Assembly: GCF_000427905.1 (NCBI RefSeq)
Contig: NZ_KE386603.1
Span: 182,303-246,302 of the forward strand
Direction: 5' to 3'
Length of the DNA stretch: 64,000 nucleotides
Source of the DNA: Thermocrispum agreste DSM 44070
Lineage (GTDB): Bacteria; Actinomycetota; Actinomycetes; Mycobacteriales; Pseudonocardiaceae
A model generated the notes under the pieces. It made no database searches, was not told the DNA's origin, and saw only the letters and a program-made list of their open reading frames with translations. Positions 1 through 9,786 of this stretch are shown piece by piece. The number at the start of each line of letters is the position of its first letter. The first letter of the stretch is position 1. The translations under genes and the position numbers were made by a program.

Positions 1-811
1 CCTGCATGCGCCGGGCAGGCGGCTCCCGCCGCGGGTGCGGGCCGGAATCGCGCAGGCCAGCGTCACGGCCACGGTTCGGCGCTGCCGGCTCGCGGCGGCG
101 CGGGTCCGCGGGCCGTGCTGGCGGGGTGCTCCGCTCGCGGCTACCGGGCCTGCCTGTCACACCGGCAGCGCCGCGCGCCGCGTCGTCACCCCGGCCGGGA
201 CGACGGTCGTCGGCAGACGGGCGGCGCTCGTCCGCCGAGGAACGAGCGCGAGCGGAACGGGGCCGCGGTTCGTCCTCGTCGTCGGCATCGGCCGAGCCAC
301 GCTTGCCGTCCGGATCGGCCTTGCCGGAGCCGCGCTCGCGCCGCTGGGGGTCGCGCTCGCGCAGCAACCGGAAGATGCCGATCAGCAGCGTCGCCCCGCT
401 GGTCAGCGCCATGGCCGGGAACGTGTTGATGACCGGGACGCCGTAGTCGAACAGGAGCTCCTTCATGCCCAGCTTCTCGGGCATGCCGTTGGTGGCGATC
501 TCGCCACCGAGCAGCACGAGGGTCAGTACCAACGGCGGCTGCACGATCGGGCCGAACAGGTTGCGGCGGCGCACCCAGCACACCGCGGCAACACAGCCGA
601 CGAAGTAGGCCGCCTGCGTGATCAGCGTCGGCGGTTTGTCGCTCAACTGCCCGTCGGCCGCCACCCCGAGCGCGGTGACGCCGATCGCCAGCAGGATGGC
701 GCTCCACCACGGCAGACCGCGGGACTGACCCAGGATCGGACGCTCGTCCCACGACGCCACGTCGGCGTCGCTCGGCGCGCGTTCGTCCTCGCGTTCGGTC
801 CTGGTAGGCAC
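1..811 (-). CDS. DUF6542-like membrane protein (3' part outside window)
   Basis: The frame is open from a GTG at 811 to the left edge, so the C-terminus is missing. The visible protein has about 45 polar residues, then four hydrophobic segments (starting near LPWWSAILL, TLITQAAYFVG, PPLVLTLVLLGG and VINTFPAMAL), then a long Arg/Asp/Ser/Pro-rich tail that looks disordered. This four-helix block plus charged tail matches the actinobacterial DUF6542 family, whose function is unknown. The start is supported by TACCGT (minus strand) ending exactly 6 nt before the GTG, a leaderless arrangement. It lies downstream of rmuC on the same strand, with 41 bp between them. Family call is by recognition of the segment pattern only. 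Confidence 0.7.
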   Translation of the reverse strand, partial: MPTRTEREDERAPSDADVASWDERPILGQSRGLPWWSAILLAIGVTALGVAADGQLSDKPPTLITQAAYFVGCVAAVCWVRRRNLFGPIVQPPLVLTLVLLGGEIATNGMPEKLGMKELLFDYGVPVINTFPAMALTSGATLLIGIFRLLRERDPQRRERGSGKADPDGKRGSADADDEDEPRPRSARARSSADERRPSADDRRPGRGDDAARGAAGVTGRPGSRERSTPPARPADPRRREPAAPNRGRDAGLRDSGPHPRREPPARRMQ

Positions 812-817
812 TCGCCA

Positions 818-844
818 ACGGTAGCGTGAACGCGTTACGCGTTC
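818..844 (-). promoter_or_regulatory. Putative leaderless promoter with overlapping palindrome
   Basis: On the minus strand TACCGT (818-823) sits 6 nt before the GTG at 811. A perfect inverted repeat GAACGCG-TTA-CGCGTTC occupies 828-844, where the -35 region would be, so it could be a repressor operator. It could also be part of a transcript end for rmuC, whose stop is at 853, but there is no T-run. Confidence 0.4.
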
Positions 845-852
845 GTGAAGAC

Positions 853-1800
853 CTAGGCCGACAACGGCTCCCCGTCGTCTCTTCGCACATCGGACAGAGC
901 GGTCGTGGAACCGGAGGCCTCGCTGAGCGGCTGCACGGTGCGCCGGAACGCCTCCAGCGCGTCCAGTTCCCGCCGCCGCGCGGACAGGAATCGCTGCAGG
1001 TGGGTGCTGGAAAGGTTCACCGCCTCGATGGCGTTGCCCGCGGCGCGATGCGCCCCGGACGCCGCGGCCCGGACCCGCTCGACGTCGTCGGCGAGTGCTC
1101 GCTCGGTGCTGGCGAACAGGGCGGCCGAAGCCAGCACGGCGAACCCGGTCGGCCCGCACATGAACACCCGCCGGTTCAGCAGCCAGCGGAGCAGTTCCGG
1201 TTCGGTGTCCATGGCCGCGACCACCGCCGCGTCGGACGGGACGAACATGATCGTGCCGTAGATGGCGTCCGCGTAGCGCTCGTAGCCGCGGCTGGACAAC
1301 TCGGCGGCGCGGGCCCGCAGGTTGCGCACGTGCACCCGCAGCGCCTCGGCCCGTTCCGCCTCGTCGTCGGTCTCCACCGCTTCGGCCCAGCAGGCCATGC
1401 TGGCTTTCGCGTCGACCGGGACGCTGCGGCCGCCGCCGACGTGCAGCAGCATGTCCGGCTTGACGGCGCCGCCGCCGGCCACGTCCGCCTGCAGCGTGTA
1501 GTGCAGCCCTTCCCGGAGGCCGAGCGCCTTCGCCGTTTCCACCAGGACTCGCTCACCGAGCTCGCCACGGCCGTGGATGGAGGCGAACGCCACTTCGTAC
1601 CGGCGCAGTGCGGTCTGCTGCTCGTCCACCCGCCTGCGCTCGTTGGCCAGCTCGCGCGCTGCCTCGTCCGCCCTGCGCTGACTGTCGGTGTAGAGCCGCC
1701 ACAGCATGACCATGCCGATAGCCAGCGCCACGGCGATGGCCACCGCGGCCGTTGTGAGCACTGTCGCCATGGACGCAACTTTGGCAGAGATCACCGACAA
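853..1800 (-). CDS. rmuC: RmuC-family DNA recombination protein
   Basis: A 315-residue protein with an N-terminal membrane helix (about residues 12-34), a charged helical stretch predicted to be coiled coil (about 38-70), then the RmuC domain with the family-typical block around LGERVLVETAKALGL, KPDMLLHVGGG and VDAKASMACW. RmuC proteins are nuclease-like factors that limit recombination at inverted repeats. It is shorter than the roughly 475-residue E. coli protein, mainly in the coiled coil, as is usual in actinobacteria. ATG at 1800 gives the longest form; ATG at 1770 is an alternative that would leave the membrane helix intact. It is divergent from sbcD-sbcC, which also acts on DNA hairpins and inverted repeats. 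Confidence 0.85.
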   Translation of the reverse strand: MSVISAKVASMATVLTTAAVAIAVALAIGMVMLWRLYTDSQRRADEAARELANERRRVDEQQTALRRYEVAFASIHGRGELGERVLVETAKALGLREGLHYTLQADVAGGGAVKPDMLLHVGGGRSVPVDAKASMACWAEAVETDDEAERAEALRVHVRNLRARAAELSSRGYERYADAIYGTIMFVPSDAAVVAAMDTEPELLRWLLNRRVFMCGPTGFAVLASAALFASTERALADDVERVRAAASGAHRAAGNAIEAVNLSSTHLQRFLSARRRELDALEAFRRTVQPLSEASGSTTALSDVRRDDGEPLSA

Positions 1801-1915
1801 ATCACCGGCGACACCGCCGCCTGCCCCTACCCCCGGACGGGTGGCGCGACGAGCTCACCGAGCGCGCGGCGAGTCTGCGCAACGGCGTCGGCGTTCGAAC
1901 ATAGAGTCGGTCGGC

Positions 1916-3100
1916 GTGAGGCTGCTGCACACGTCGGACTGGCATCTGGGACGGACATTTCACGGCGCCGATCTGCTTGCCGATCAACAGGCCGTGTTGG
2001 CGCATCTGGCCGACGTGGTGCGGTCCGAGCGCGTCGACGTCGTGCTGGTTTCCGGGGACGTCTACGACCGCGCGGTGCCGTCCGCCGAGACGGTTCAGGT
2101 CGCCACCCGCGGCCTGGCGCGCATCAGGGAAGCGGGCGCGCAGATCGTGGTGACCTCGGGCAACCACGACTCGGCCATGCGGCTCGGTGCTTTCGCGGAC
2201 TTTCTCGCCGCGGGCGGCCTGCACCTGCGGACCAGCATCGACACCATCGACGACCCGGTCGTGCTGTCCGACGAGCACGGCCAGGTGGCGATCTACGGCA
2301 TCCCCTACCTGGAACCGGAGCCCGCCCGCCAGGCGATGGGGATCGAGGCCAAGGGGCACACCGGCGTGCTCACGGAAGCGATGCGTCGGGTCAACGCCGA
2401 TCGCGAGCGGCGCGGCAGCCGGTCGGTGGTGATGGCGCACGCCTTCGTCACCGGCGGCACCGGATCCGATTCCGAGCGCTCGATCGCGGTCGGTGGGGTC
2501 GAGCAGGTCGGTGGCGCGGTCTTCGACGGACCCGACTACGTCGCGCTCGGGCACCTGCACGGCCCGCAGACGCTCACCGAGCGCATGCGGTACTCGGGAA
2601 GCCTGCTGCCGTACTCGTTCTCCGAGGCCGCCCACCGCAAGTCCGCCTGGCTGGTCGATCTCGGGCCGGGCGGGCTCGAGCGGGTCCAGCGCCTGGAGCT
2701 GCCCGTGCCGCGGGCGCTGGCCACGATCACCGGCGAGCTGGAGCAGATCCTGGCCGACCCGGCGCACGAGGACGTCCGGGACTGCTACCTGGCGGTGACG
2801 CTGACCGATCGGGTGCGCCCGCTCGATGCCATGCGCAGGCTGCGCGAGCGCTTCCCCTATGCGGTGCACCTGGACTGGCAGCCGCAAGGAGGCGGGGCGA
2901 GCCACGCGTTGCGGTATGCCGAGGCCGTGCGGGGCAGGAAGGACGCCGAGATCGTGGAGCGTTTCCTGGCCGATTGCCGGGGCGCGGGCCCGAGGCCGTC
3001 CGAGCGGGCGCTGCTGGAGCGCGCGTTGCGGGCGAGCCATCCGGAACGGGAAGGACGTCGTGAGGAGGGAGCACCCGTGTCGGCAGGTGTCGGCTCGTGA
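1916..3100 (+). CDS. sbcD: SbcD exonuclease subunit
   Basis: A 394-residue Mre11-type metallophosphoesterase, nuclease subunit of the SbcCD complex that cleaves hairpins and processes double-strand ends. Metal-binding motifs are in order: DWH at 8-10, GDVYDR at 47-52, GNHD at 82-85, a GHLH-type motif later (LGHLHGPQ), then the C-terminal capping domain. The frame is open well upstream, but GTG at 1916 begins VRLLHTSDWH, the usual N-terminus of the family; TAGAGT lies 8 nt before it. The stop overlaps the sbcC start by 4 nt (GTGA), indicating translational coupling. Confidence 0.95.
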   Translation: MRLLHTSDWHLGRTFHGADLLADQQAVLAHLADVVRSERVDVVLVSGDVYDRAVPSAETVQVATRGLARIREAGAQIVVTSGNHDSAMRLGAFADFLAAGGLHLRTSIDTIDDPVVLSDEHGQVAIYGIPYLEPEPARQAMGIEAKGHTGVLTEAMRRVNADRERRGSRSVVMAHAFVTGGTGSDSERSIAVGGVEQVGGAVFDGPDYVALGHLHGPQTLTERMRYSGSLLPYSFSEAAHRKSAWLVDLGPGGLERVQRLELPVPRALATITGELEQILADPAHEDVRDCYLAVTLTDRVRPLDAMRRLRERFPYAVHLDWQPQGGGASHALRYAEAVRGRKDAEIVERFLADCRGAGPRPSERALLERALRASHPEREGRREEGAPVSAGVGS

Positions 3101-6048
3101 GGCTGCACCGGCTCGAACTGACCGCGTTCGGCCCGTTCCCGCGGACCGAGTCGGTGGACTTCGACGCGCTCGGCGCGGACGGCTTGTTCCTGCTCTGCGG
3201 GCACACCGGTGCGGGCAAGACCACTTTGCTGGACGCCATCTCGTTCGCGCTGTTCGGCGTGGTGCCCGGGGCACGCGGGGAGGTCAAGCGGCTGCGCTGC
3301 GACCAAGCCGATCCGGCCACGCCGACGCGCGTCGCCCTGGAGCTGACGGTGGGCTCGCACCGGATGCGCATCGAGCGTTTCCCGGAGTACGAGCGGCCCA
3401 AGAAGCGCGGAGAAGGAACCACGAAGCAACCGGCCAAGGCGTCACTGACCTGGGTCGGCGATCCGCCCGGCTGGCACAACGGGGACCCGGTGACCCGGAT
3501 CGACGAGGTGGCCCGCACCGTGCAGCGGCTGCTCGGCATGACTGCGGACCAGTTCTTCCAGGTGGTGCTGCTGCCGCAGGGCGAGTTCGCGACGTTCCTG
3601 CGCGCCGACACGGCCGAGCGGGAGCGATTGCTGGACAAGCTGTTCGGCACGCACCGTTTCGAAGCGGTGCAGGACTGGTTCGTCGAGCATCGGCGGCAGC
3701 GCCGCGCGGAGCTTGACCTGGCGCGGGCCGATTTCCGGGAGTGGGTCGCGCGGTTCGCCCAAGCGGCCGGGCAGGAGCCGCCGGAGACCGGCATCCTGGA
3801 GTGGGCGAAGCAGACCACGCAACGGGCGATCGAGGACTACGAGCTGGCCGCCAAGCAGGCCGCCGCGGCGTTCCAGGCGAGCAAGCAGGCCGAAGCGACA
3901 CTGGCCGAGCGGCGCGACTTGCGTGACCGTGTCCAGCTCGTCGCCACGCACACCGCGAAACTGGAGCAGCTTCGGGCGCGCGCGGACGAACTGCAGCGCG
4001 CCCGCGACGAGCTGGCGCAAGCCCGCCGGGCGGAATCGGTGCGGGCCGCGCATCGCGAGTGGCAGCGGGCTCAGGACGAGCTGGCCAAGGCCCTGCGCGC
4101 GGAGGCGGCGGCGGCCGAGGGGGTGGACGAAGCAGACGCGGACAAGCCGGCCGCGCAGCTGCGCGCCAGGGCCGGGGCGCTGCGGGAGCAGGCGGGCCAG
4201 TTGGCCGGGGCGATCGAGGAAGCCAGCAGGCAGCGGGAGCGGCAGCAGCGCCTCGATCGGGTCACGGAGCAAGCACAGGACGCCGAGCGTCGCATCGCCG
4301 ACGTCGACGCCGAGCTGCACGGCCTGCCTGCCCGGCTGGAGGGGTTGCGCGGGCAGCTGGCAGCGGCACAGGCCGCGGCCACGAAGCTGGAACACGCGCG
4401 CACGGTGCATCAGGAGCTGAGCGAGGCGCTGGCCCTCGCTCAGCGGTTGCCGGAGCTGCAGCGGGCCCTCGAGCAGGCCGAGGAACGCCTGCGCGAAGCG
4501 ATCGATACCCACCAGAACGCCAGGGAGGAACGCCAGCGGCTGTACGACCGGCGGCTGGCGGGCATGGCCGCCGAGCTGGCCGGACAGCTCTCCGCCGGAG
4601 ATCCGTGTCCGGTCTGCGGCTCGACGGAGCACCCGGCACCCACCCGGGCAGGCGAAGGCGCGGTCAGCGAAGACGCCGTCCGGGCGGCAGTCGAGGCGGA
4701 GGACGACGCTCACCGGCTGCGGAGCGAGGCTGAGCAAGCCAAGCACGAAGCGCAGGCAGCGGTCGCCGAACTCCGAGCGCGCTTGCGTGGCCGTACCGCG
4801 GAAACGCTGCAGCACGAGGTGGCCGAGGCGGAGCGCGAGCTGGCCGGGCTGGAGAAGGCGGCTGCCCGAGCAGAAGAGCTGGAAGCCGCCGTGGCCGGCA
4901 CCCAGGAGCGCATCGACCAGCTCACCACGGCACGGGCCGGTGCCGAGCAGGCCCGGGCAGCCGCCCAGGCCGAAGCGCGCAGCCTGCGGGAGGCCATCGC
5001 CGAAGCGGAGCGGAGGCTGGCCGACGCCCGCGGCGAGTTCCCGTCCGTCGAGCAGCGCCGGTTGTCGCTGCTCGACCGGGCGAAAGCGTGCGAGGTGCTT
5101 GCCGACGCCAGGACAACCGTGGCGAGCTGCCAAGCCCGCGTGGCCGAGCAACGGGCCACCGTGGCGGAGGCAGCGCGCTCGGCAGGCTTCCCGTCGGTCG
5201 ACGCCGCGCTGGCCGCGGCTCGCGAGCCGGAGGTGATCGCGCGGCTTGACGCGGAGGTGACCGACGCCGAGGTCCAGGAGCGCAGCGCGCGCGACATCCT
5301 GGCCGATCCGAAACTCGCGGGCATCGAGCCGGACATGCAGGTCGACGTCGCGGGCGCAAAGGCAGAAGCAGAGCAGGCCCGGAAGGCCGCGGACGCGGCG
5401 CTGGTGACCGAGCAGTCCGCAAAAGACCGGGTCGAGCAACTGGAAGAACTCGGCGAGCGGCTGCAGGAGCGCAGCGCCCGGTTGGCGCCGCTGGAGGCGG
5501 AGTTCGCCGAGCTGGACGCGTTGACCGACGTGCTCAATGGCCGCGGCCAGAACACCAAACGCATGTCGCTGCGCTCGTACGTGCTCGCGGCCAGGCTGGA
5601 GGAGGTGGCGGTCGCGGCCACCGCCCGCCTGCGGGTGATGAGCCAAGGCCGCTATGCGTTCGTCCACAGCGACGCGGCGGGCGCCCGCGGCACCAGGGGC
5701 GGGTTGGGGCTCGACGTGCTGGACGACTACTCCGGCACCGTCCGCTCGACGAAGACCCTTTCCGGTGGGGAGTCGTTCCTGGCATCGCTGGCGCTGGCGC
5801 TCGGGTTGGCCGACGTCGTCTCGGCGGAGGCCGGTGGCGTGCAGCTGGACACGTTGTTCATCGACGAAGGCTTCGGCACCCTCGACGCCGAGACGCTGGA
5901 TGTCGTGATGGACACCTTGGACGGGCTGCGCGCCGGCGGCCGGGTCGTCGGGCTGGTGTCCCACGTCGAGGAGATGCGGCAGCGGATTCCGACCAAGTTG
6001 TTCGTGCGCAAGGGGCGCACCGGGTCGACGCTCCACATGCAGGTGTGA
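3097..6048 (+). CDS. sbcC: SbcC (Rad50-like) ATPase subunit
   Basis: A 983-residue SMC-like ATPase, partner of SbcD. Walker A GHTGAGKT is at 35-42, followed by long Ala/Glu/Arg-rich coiled-coil arms. The zinc hook CPVC is near residues 504-507, midway along the protein. The C-terminal ABC signature LSGGESF and Walker B (TLFIDEGFGTLD) close the second half of the ATPase head. Length and order are normal for the family. The GTG start overlaps the sbcD stop. The gene converges on ogt with only 6 bp between stops, leaving no room for a hairpin terminator. Confidence 0.95.
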   Translation: MRLHRLELTAFGPFPRTESVDFDALGADGLFLLCGHTGAGKTTLLDAISFALFGVVPGARGEVKRLRCDQADPATPTRVALELTVGSHRMRIERFPEYERPKKRGEGTTKQPAKASLTWVGDPPGWHNGDPVTRIDEVARTVQRLLGMTADQFFQVVLLPQGEFATFLRADTAERERLLDKLFGTHRFEAVQDWFVEHRRQRRAELDLARADFREWVARFAQAAGQEPPETGILEWAKQTTQRAIEDYELAAKQAAAAFQASKQAEATLAERRDLRDRVQLVATHTAKLEQLRARADELQRARDELAQARRAESVRAAHREWQRAQDELAKALRAEAAAAEGVDEADADKPAAQLRARAGALREQAGQLAGAIEEASRQRERQQRLDRVTEQAQDAERRIADVDAELHGLPARLEGLRGQLAAAQAAATKLEHARTVHQELSEALALAQRLPELQRALEQAEERLREAIDTHQNAREERQRLYDRRLAGMAAELAGQLSAGDPCPVCGSTEHPAPTRAGEGAVSEDAVRAAVEAEDDAHRLRSEAEQAKHEAQAAVAELRARLRGRTAETLQHEVAEAERELAGLEKAAARAEELEAAVAGTQERIDQLTTARAGAEQARAAAQAEARSLREAIAEAERRLADARGEFPSVEQRRLSLLDRAKACEVLADARTTVASCQARVAEQRATVAEAARSAGFPSVDAALAAAREPEVIARLDAEVTDAEVQERSARDILADPKLAGIEPDMQVDVAGAKAEAEQARKAADAALVTEQSAKDRVEQLEELGERLQERSARLAPLEAEFAELDALTDVLNGRGQNTKRMSLRSYVLAARLEEVAVAATARLRVMSQGRYAFVHSDAAGARGTRGGLGLDVLDDYSGTVRSTKTLSGGESFLASLALALGLADVVSAEAGGVQLDTLFIDEGFGTLDAETLDVVMDTLDGLRAGGRVVGLVSHVEEMRQRIPTKLFVRKGRTGSTLHMQV

Positions 6049-6054
6049 GGCCGC

Positions 6055-6561
6055 TCAGCGGGCCGCCTCTGCTTCGTGGGCCAGCAGCCAGCGCTTGACG
6101 TCGAGCCCCCAGCGGAAACCGCCGAGCGCGCCGCCGATGCGCACCACCCGGTGGCAAGGCACGAACAGGGCGGCAGCGTTGCGGGCACAGGCGGAGGCGG
6201 CTGCCCGCACCGCCGAGGGGCGTCCGGCCAGCGCCGCGTACTCGCTGTAGGTGACTGGCTGGCCCGGTGGCACCTTACGGAGGACGTCCCAGGCATGGGT
6301 GAGGAATTCCCCGGAGCGCTGCCGCACCGGAATGTCGTCGATGGCGGCGAGGTTGCCGTCGTGGAATCGCTGCACGGCGCGGGTGATCGGCCCGAGGTCG
6401 GGCAGCCTGCGCAGCCCGGCGGGGCGCAGCGTCGCCGCGATCAACGGGGTCAGGGTGTCCGGTCCCGCGGTCCAGCCGGAGGCCAGCACGGCGCCGTCGT
6501 CGGCCGCGATCGCGGTGAACGGCCCGATCGGAGTGTCCACAGTGGACCAAGTGGCGGTCAT
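6055..6561 (-). CDS. ogt: Methylated-DNA--protein-cysteine S-methyltransferase
   Basis: A 168-residue suicide alkyltransferase that removes O6-alkyl groups from guanine. The active-site motif PCHRVV is present with Cys136, and the HTH and Asn-hinge region ([16 protein letters not shown]) precede it. The frame is open upstream, but ATG at 6561 overlaps the alkA stop as ATGA and begins with a normal N-terminus ([13 protein letters not shown]). The pair alkA-ogt forms an alkylation-repair operon. Because AlkA here carries an Ada-type sensor domain, the pair reproduces a split Ada/AlkA/Ogt adaptive response. Confidence 0.93.
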   Translation of the reverse strand: MTATWSTVDTPIGPFTAIAADDGAVLASGWTAGPDTLTPLIAATLRPAGLRRLPDLGPITRAVQRFHDGNLAAIDDIPVRQRSGEFLTHAWDVLRKVPPGQPVTYSEYAALAGRPSAVRAAASACARNAAALFVPCHRVVRIGGALGGFRWGLDVKRWLLAHEAEAAR

Positions 6562-8084
6562 GGTCGTCCTTTCCTGGAGGTCTTCTTCGGCGCGGCGCGC
6601 CAGAGGTGCATGCCGGCGTACGAGCGCCATGGCCGCACGGCGTCGAGTCGTCGGCTCAGGTCGGCGGGGTCGGTGGGGAGTCCGAGCGCGGCGGCGCCCT
6701 GGCGCAGGGCCACGTCGCCGACGAGGAGCACGTCAGGTGCGGCGAGTACTCGCATCACCACGTAGTCCGCGGTCCACGGCCCGACACCGGGCAGGTCCAG
6801 CAGCTCGGCCCGCAGCTCGTCCGGGTCTCGACCGATGTGCACGTCGAGCTTTCCGGCAGCGATGGCGTCCGCGGCGTCGACGATGGCCTCGATTCGGCGT
6901 CGTGGGCCCGCAAGTACTTCCAGGCCGTGCTCGGCGATGGATTCCGGGGTGGGGAAGAGCGTGGTCAGCTCGCCGTCGGCGGCCGGGAGCCGGTCACCGA
7001 GGGCAGCCGCCAGGCGCCCGGCCGCGGTCCGTGCCGCCGCCACGCTGACCTGTTGGCCGAGCAACGCGCGGATCAGCAGCTCGGGCCCGTCGACGGCGCC
7101 GGGCACCCGGATGCCTGGTGTGCCGGCGACGCCGGTGACCAGTGCAGGCTCGGCGGCGAGCACGCCGTCGATCGCTGCGGGGTCGGCATCGAGATCCAGC
7201 AGGCGGCGCAGCCGGGAGACCGCGCTGCTGAGATCGCGCATGTCGGACAGCCGCAGCAGGCAGTGGACGTGGCGCGACGACGGACCCTTCGGCGGCCACA
7301 GCCACGCGGTCGCGGTGCCATGGGGCAGGCGCAGGGTCCGCCCGTAGCCGTCCTCGTGTGCGGTCTCCACGCCAGGAACCGCGCGAGCGGCCAAGAACTC
7401 GAAGACGCCGGCGGCGTCGAACGGCTCGCGGAACGGCAGGCGCAGGTTCAGCTCGACACGCCCACCGTGCGACGAAGCGGGGGTGGGGTGCTTGCGGCGA
7501 GCGCGCAGCTGCGTCGGCGTGCAGCCGAACACCTCGCGCACGGTGTCGTTGAACTGGCGGATGCTGGAGAATCCGGCGGCGAACGCCGCATCGCCGAACG
7601 GCAGGTCGGTCAGCTCGATCAGCAGCCGGGCGGCATGAGCCCGATGCGCACGAGCCAGCGCCAGCGGTCCCGCGCCGAGCTCGGCGGTCAGGGCGCGGTT
7701 CAGCTGCCGCTCCGAATATCCCAGCCGGCGCGCCAGGCCCGGCACGCCCTCGCGCTCCACCACCCCGTCGGCGATCAGCCGCATGGCCCGGGCCGCCAGG
7801 TCGGCGCGCACGTTCCATTCCGGGGAGCCGGGCACCGCATCGGGCAGGCACCGTCGGCAGGCCCGGTAACCCGCCGCCTGCGCTGCGGCCGCGGTCGGAT
7901 AGAAGCGCACGTTCTCCGGCTTCGGCGTGACGGCCGGGCAGGACGGGCGGCAGTAGATCCGGGTCGTCGACACCGCAGTGATGAACTGGCCGTCGAAGCG
8001 AGCATCCCGAGCGGCAACGGCGCGGTAGCACGCGTCGAAGTCCCGCCAGATGGCGGACCGGACGGCTTTCGCGGTGGCTGTCAT
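6558..8084 (-). CDS. alkA: AlkA-type DNA-3-methyladenine glycosylase with Ada sensor and AraC HTH domains
   Basis: A 508-residue three-part protein. Residues about 10-82 are the Ada zinc/methyl-phosphotriester sensor: Cys45 and Cys49 (YCRPSC), Cys76 and Cys79 (ACRRC), Cys45 being the expected methyl acceptor. Residues about 85-185 are two AraC helix-turn-helix units. Residues about 195-508 are AlkA: the N-terminal domain, then the helix-hairpin-helix ([15 protein letters not shown]) with the catalytic Asp in LLVGDVALR. Such Ada-AlkA fusions act both as regulator and as base-excision glycosylase. ATG at 8084 is chosen because the Ada domain starts directly after it; CAGGAT lies 7 nt upstream. 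The stop overlaps ogt. Confidence 0.93.
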   Translation of the reverse strand: MTATAKAVRSAIWRDFDACYRAVAARDARFDGQFITAVSTTRIYCRPSCPAVTPKPENVRFYPTAAAAQAAGYRACRRCLPDAVPGSPEWNVRADLAARAMRLIADGVVEREGVPGLARRLGYSERQLNRALTAELGAGPLALARAHRAHAARLLIELTDLPFGDAAFAAGFSSIRQFNDTVREVFGCTPTQLRARRKHPTPASSHGGRVELNLRLPFREPFDAAGVFEFLAARAVPGVETAHEDGYGRTLRLPHGTATAWLWPPKGPSSRHVHCLLRLSDMRDLSSAVSRLRRLLDLDADPAAIDGVLAAEPALVTGVAGTPGIRVPGAVDGPELLIRALLGQQVSVAAARTAAGRLAAALGDRLPAADGELTTLFPTPESIAEHGLEVLAGPRRRIEAIVDAADAIAAGKLDVHIGRDPDELRAELLDLPGVGPWTADYVVMRVLAAPDVLLVGDVALRQGAAALGLPTDPADLSRRLDAVRPWRSYAGMHLWRAAPKKTSRKGRP

Positions 8085-8179
8085 GGAGCCGATCCTGCCA
8101 CCGGCGACGCGGCAGCACTGGCGGAAATCGGACATGATGGCGGGGCGTGCGGGCCCAGGGCCGAGTGGGGGTCGCTCGG

Positions 8180-8191
8180 TACCCTCGACAC
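8180..8191 (+). promoter_or_regulatory. Putative leaderless -10 element of cutA
   Basis: TACCCT at 8180-8185 ends 6 nt before the cutA ATG at 8192 and no ribosome-binding site is visible. This is the spacing expected when transcription starts at the A of the start codon. Confidence 0.45.
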
Positions 8192-8509
8192 ATGGCCGAA
8201 CACGTCGTCGTGGCAACCACCACGGACAGCGAGGACCGAGCGCGTCAGCTGGCCGCGAGCGTGATCGAGGCGAAGCTGGGTGCCTGCGCACAGATCGTGC
8301 CCATCACCAGCGTCTACCGCTGGGAGGGCGAGGTCAGGACGGACCAGGAATGGCGCGTCGAGATCAAAACGGCCGCCGACCGGGCCGCCGACCTGACCGA
8401 GCATCTGAAGCAGAAGCACACCTACGACGTTCCGGAGATCATCGCGACCCCGGTCGAGGGCGGCTCGGCCGAGTACCTGGCGTGGGTGGTGCAGGAAACC
8501 CGCCGCTAG
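8192..8509 (+). CDS. cutA: CutA1 divalent-ion tolerance protein
   Basis: A 105-residue trimeric CutA1 protein. The diagnostic segments are present: [25 protein letters not shown] at the centre and the C-terminal [11 protein letters not shown] followed by YLAWV. CutA has been linked to copper and other divalent-metal tolerance, though its physiological role is unsettled. The start at ATG 8192 gives the canonical N-terminus ([13 protein letters not shown]); the open frame continues 15 codons upstream without support. Confidence 0.93.
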   Translation: MAEHVVVATTTDSEDRARQLAASVIEAKLGACAQIVPITSVYRWEGEVRTDQEWRVEIKTAADRAADLTEHLKQKHTYDVPEIIATPVEGGSAEYLAWVVQETRR

Positions 8510-8688
8510 GCCCGCACCGCAGGTCCCGGCGAAGGCAGGGCCGCGTCGCTACCCGGACCAGGCCCGGGCGGCCGACCGGTACGCCAGTGGCAGGCTCTGG
8601 AGCTGCTGCCGCCGCCTGAGGACGGCCGTGACCAGCCGCGTCGGCCCGGCCAGCGCGAACGGGGGAGTGCTCCGTAGACTCGGATGGC

Positions 8689-9771
8689 GTGAGTCTGACC
8701 CTCGGCATCGTCGGACTGCCCAACGTCGGCAAGTCCACCCTGTTCAACGCCCTGACCCGCAACGACGTGCTGGCCGCGAACTACCCGTTCGCCACCATCG
8801 AGCCGAACGTCGGTGTGGTGCCGCTGCCGGACGAGCGGCTGGACAAGCTGGCGGAGATGTTCGACTCCGCCCGGACGGTGCCCGCCACGGTGTCGTTCGT
8901 CGACATCGCGGGGATCGTCAAGGGGGCGTCCGAGGGCGCCGGGCTGGGCAACAAGTTCCTGGCCCACATCCGGGAGGCGAACGCGATCTGCCAGGTCGTC
9001 CGGGCGTTCGACGACCCGGATGTGGCGCACGTCGAGGGCCAGGTCGGCCCGGCGGACGACTTGGAGACGATCAACACCGAGCTGATCCTCGCCGACCTGC
9101 AGACGCTGGAGAAGGCGCTGCCGCGCATGGAGAAGGAGGCGCGCACCCGCAAGGAAGCCCGCCCCGCGCTGGAGAACGTGCAGAAGGCCAAGGAGATCCT
9201 GGACAGCGGCCGCACGCTGTTCTCCGCGAAGTCCGAGGTCGACCTGGACGCGCTGCGGCAGCTGTCGCTGCTGACCGCCAAGCCGTTCCTGTACGTGTTC
9301 AACAGCGACGAGTCGGTGCTGACCGACGAGGCCAAGCGCAAGGAGCTGGCCGAGATGGTCGCCCCGGCCGAGGCGGTGTTCCTGGACGCCAAGGTCGAGG
9401 CCGAGCTGCTGGAGCTGGACGACCCGGACGACGTGCGGGAACTGCTGGCGTCGATCGGCCAGCAGGAGCCCGGCCTGCACGCGCTGGCCCGCGCCGGGTT
9501 CCGCACGCTCGGCCTGCAGACGTTCCTGACCGCGGGGCCGAAGGAGGCCCGCGCGTGGACCATCCCGCAGGGGGCGACGGCGCCGCAGGCCGCAGGCGTG
9601 ATCCACACCGACTTCGAGCGCGGCTTCATCAAGGCCGAGGTCGTCTCCTACGACGACTTGATCGAGGCCGGATCCATGGCCGCCGCACGCGCCGCGGGCA
9701 AGGTCCGTATGGAAGGCAAGGACTACGTCATGGCCGACGGCGACGTGGTGGAGTTCCGGTTCAACGTCTGA
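8689..9771 (+). CDS. ychF: Redox-regulated ATPase YchF
   Basis: A 360-residue OBG-family P-loop protein. GLPNVGKS is at residues 9-16, switch II is seen in FVDIAGIV, and the nucleotide motif N-x-S-D replaces the usual NKxD (VFNSDE), in line with ATP rather than GTP preference in YchF/OLA1. The central helical domain and C-terminal TGS-like domain (TFLTAGPKEARAW to EVVSYDDLIEAG) are complete. YchF associates with ribosomes and responds to redox stress. The GTG start is preceded by TAGACT with 8 nt spacing. The next gene follows after 15 bp and is probably co-transcribed. Confidence 0.95.
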   Translation: MSLTLGIVGLPNVGKSTLFNALTRNDVLAANYPFATIEPNVGVVPLPDERLDKLAEMFDSARTVPATVSFVDIAGIVKGASEGAGLGNKFLAHIREANAICQVVRAFDDPDVAHVEGQVGPADDLETINTELILADLQTLEKALPRMEKEARTRKEARPALENVQKAKEILDSGRTLFSAKSEVDLDALRQLSLLTAKPFLYVFNSDESVLTDEAKRKELAEMVAPAEAVFLDAKVEAELLELDDPDDVRELLASIGQQEPGLHALARAGFRTLGLQTFLTAGPKEARAWTIPQGATAPQAAGVIHTDFERGFIKAEVVSYDDLIEAGSMAAARAAGKVRMEGKDYVMADGDVVEFRFNV

Positions 9772-9786
9772 GGCAGGGCGGGCCGA

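Noticed and set aside
186-890. Arg-rich frame on the minus strand in the first 900 bases
   Set aside because: Another frame encodes a coherent four-helix DUF6542-like protein and runs off the window edge.
3442-6036. Long open frame antisense to sbcC
   Set aside because: Same shadow effect; repetitive Leu/Gln/Arg translation without motifs.
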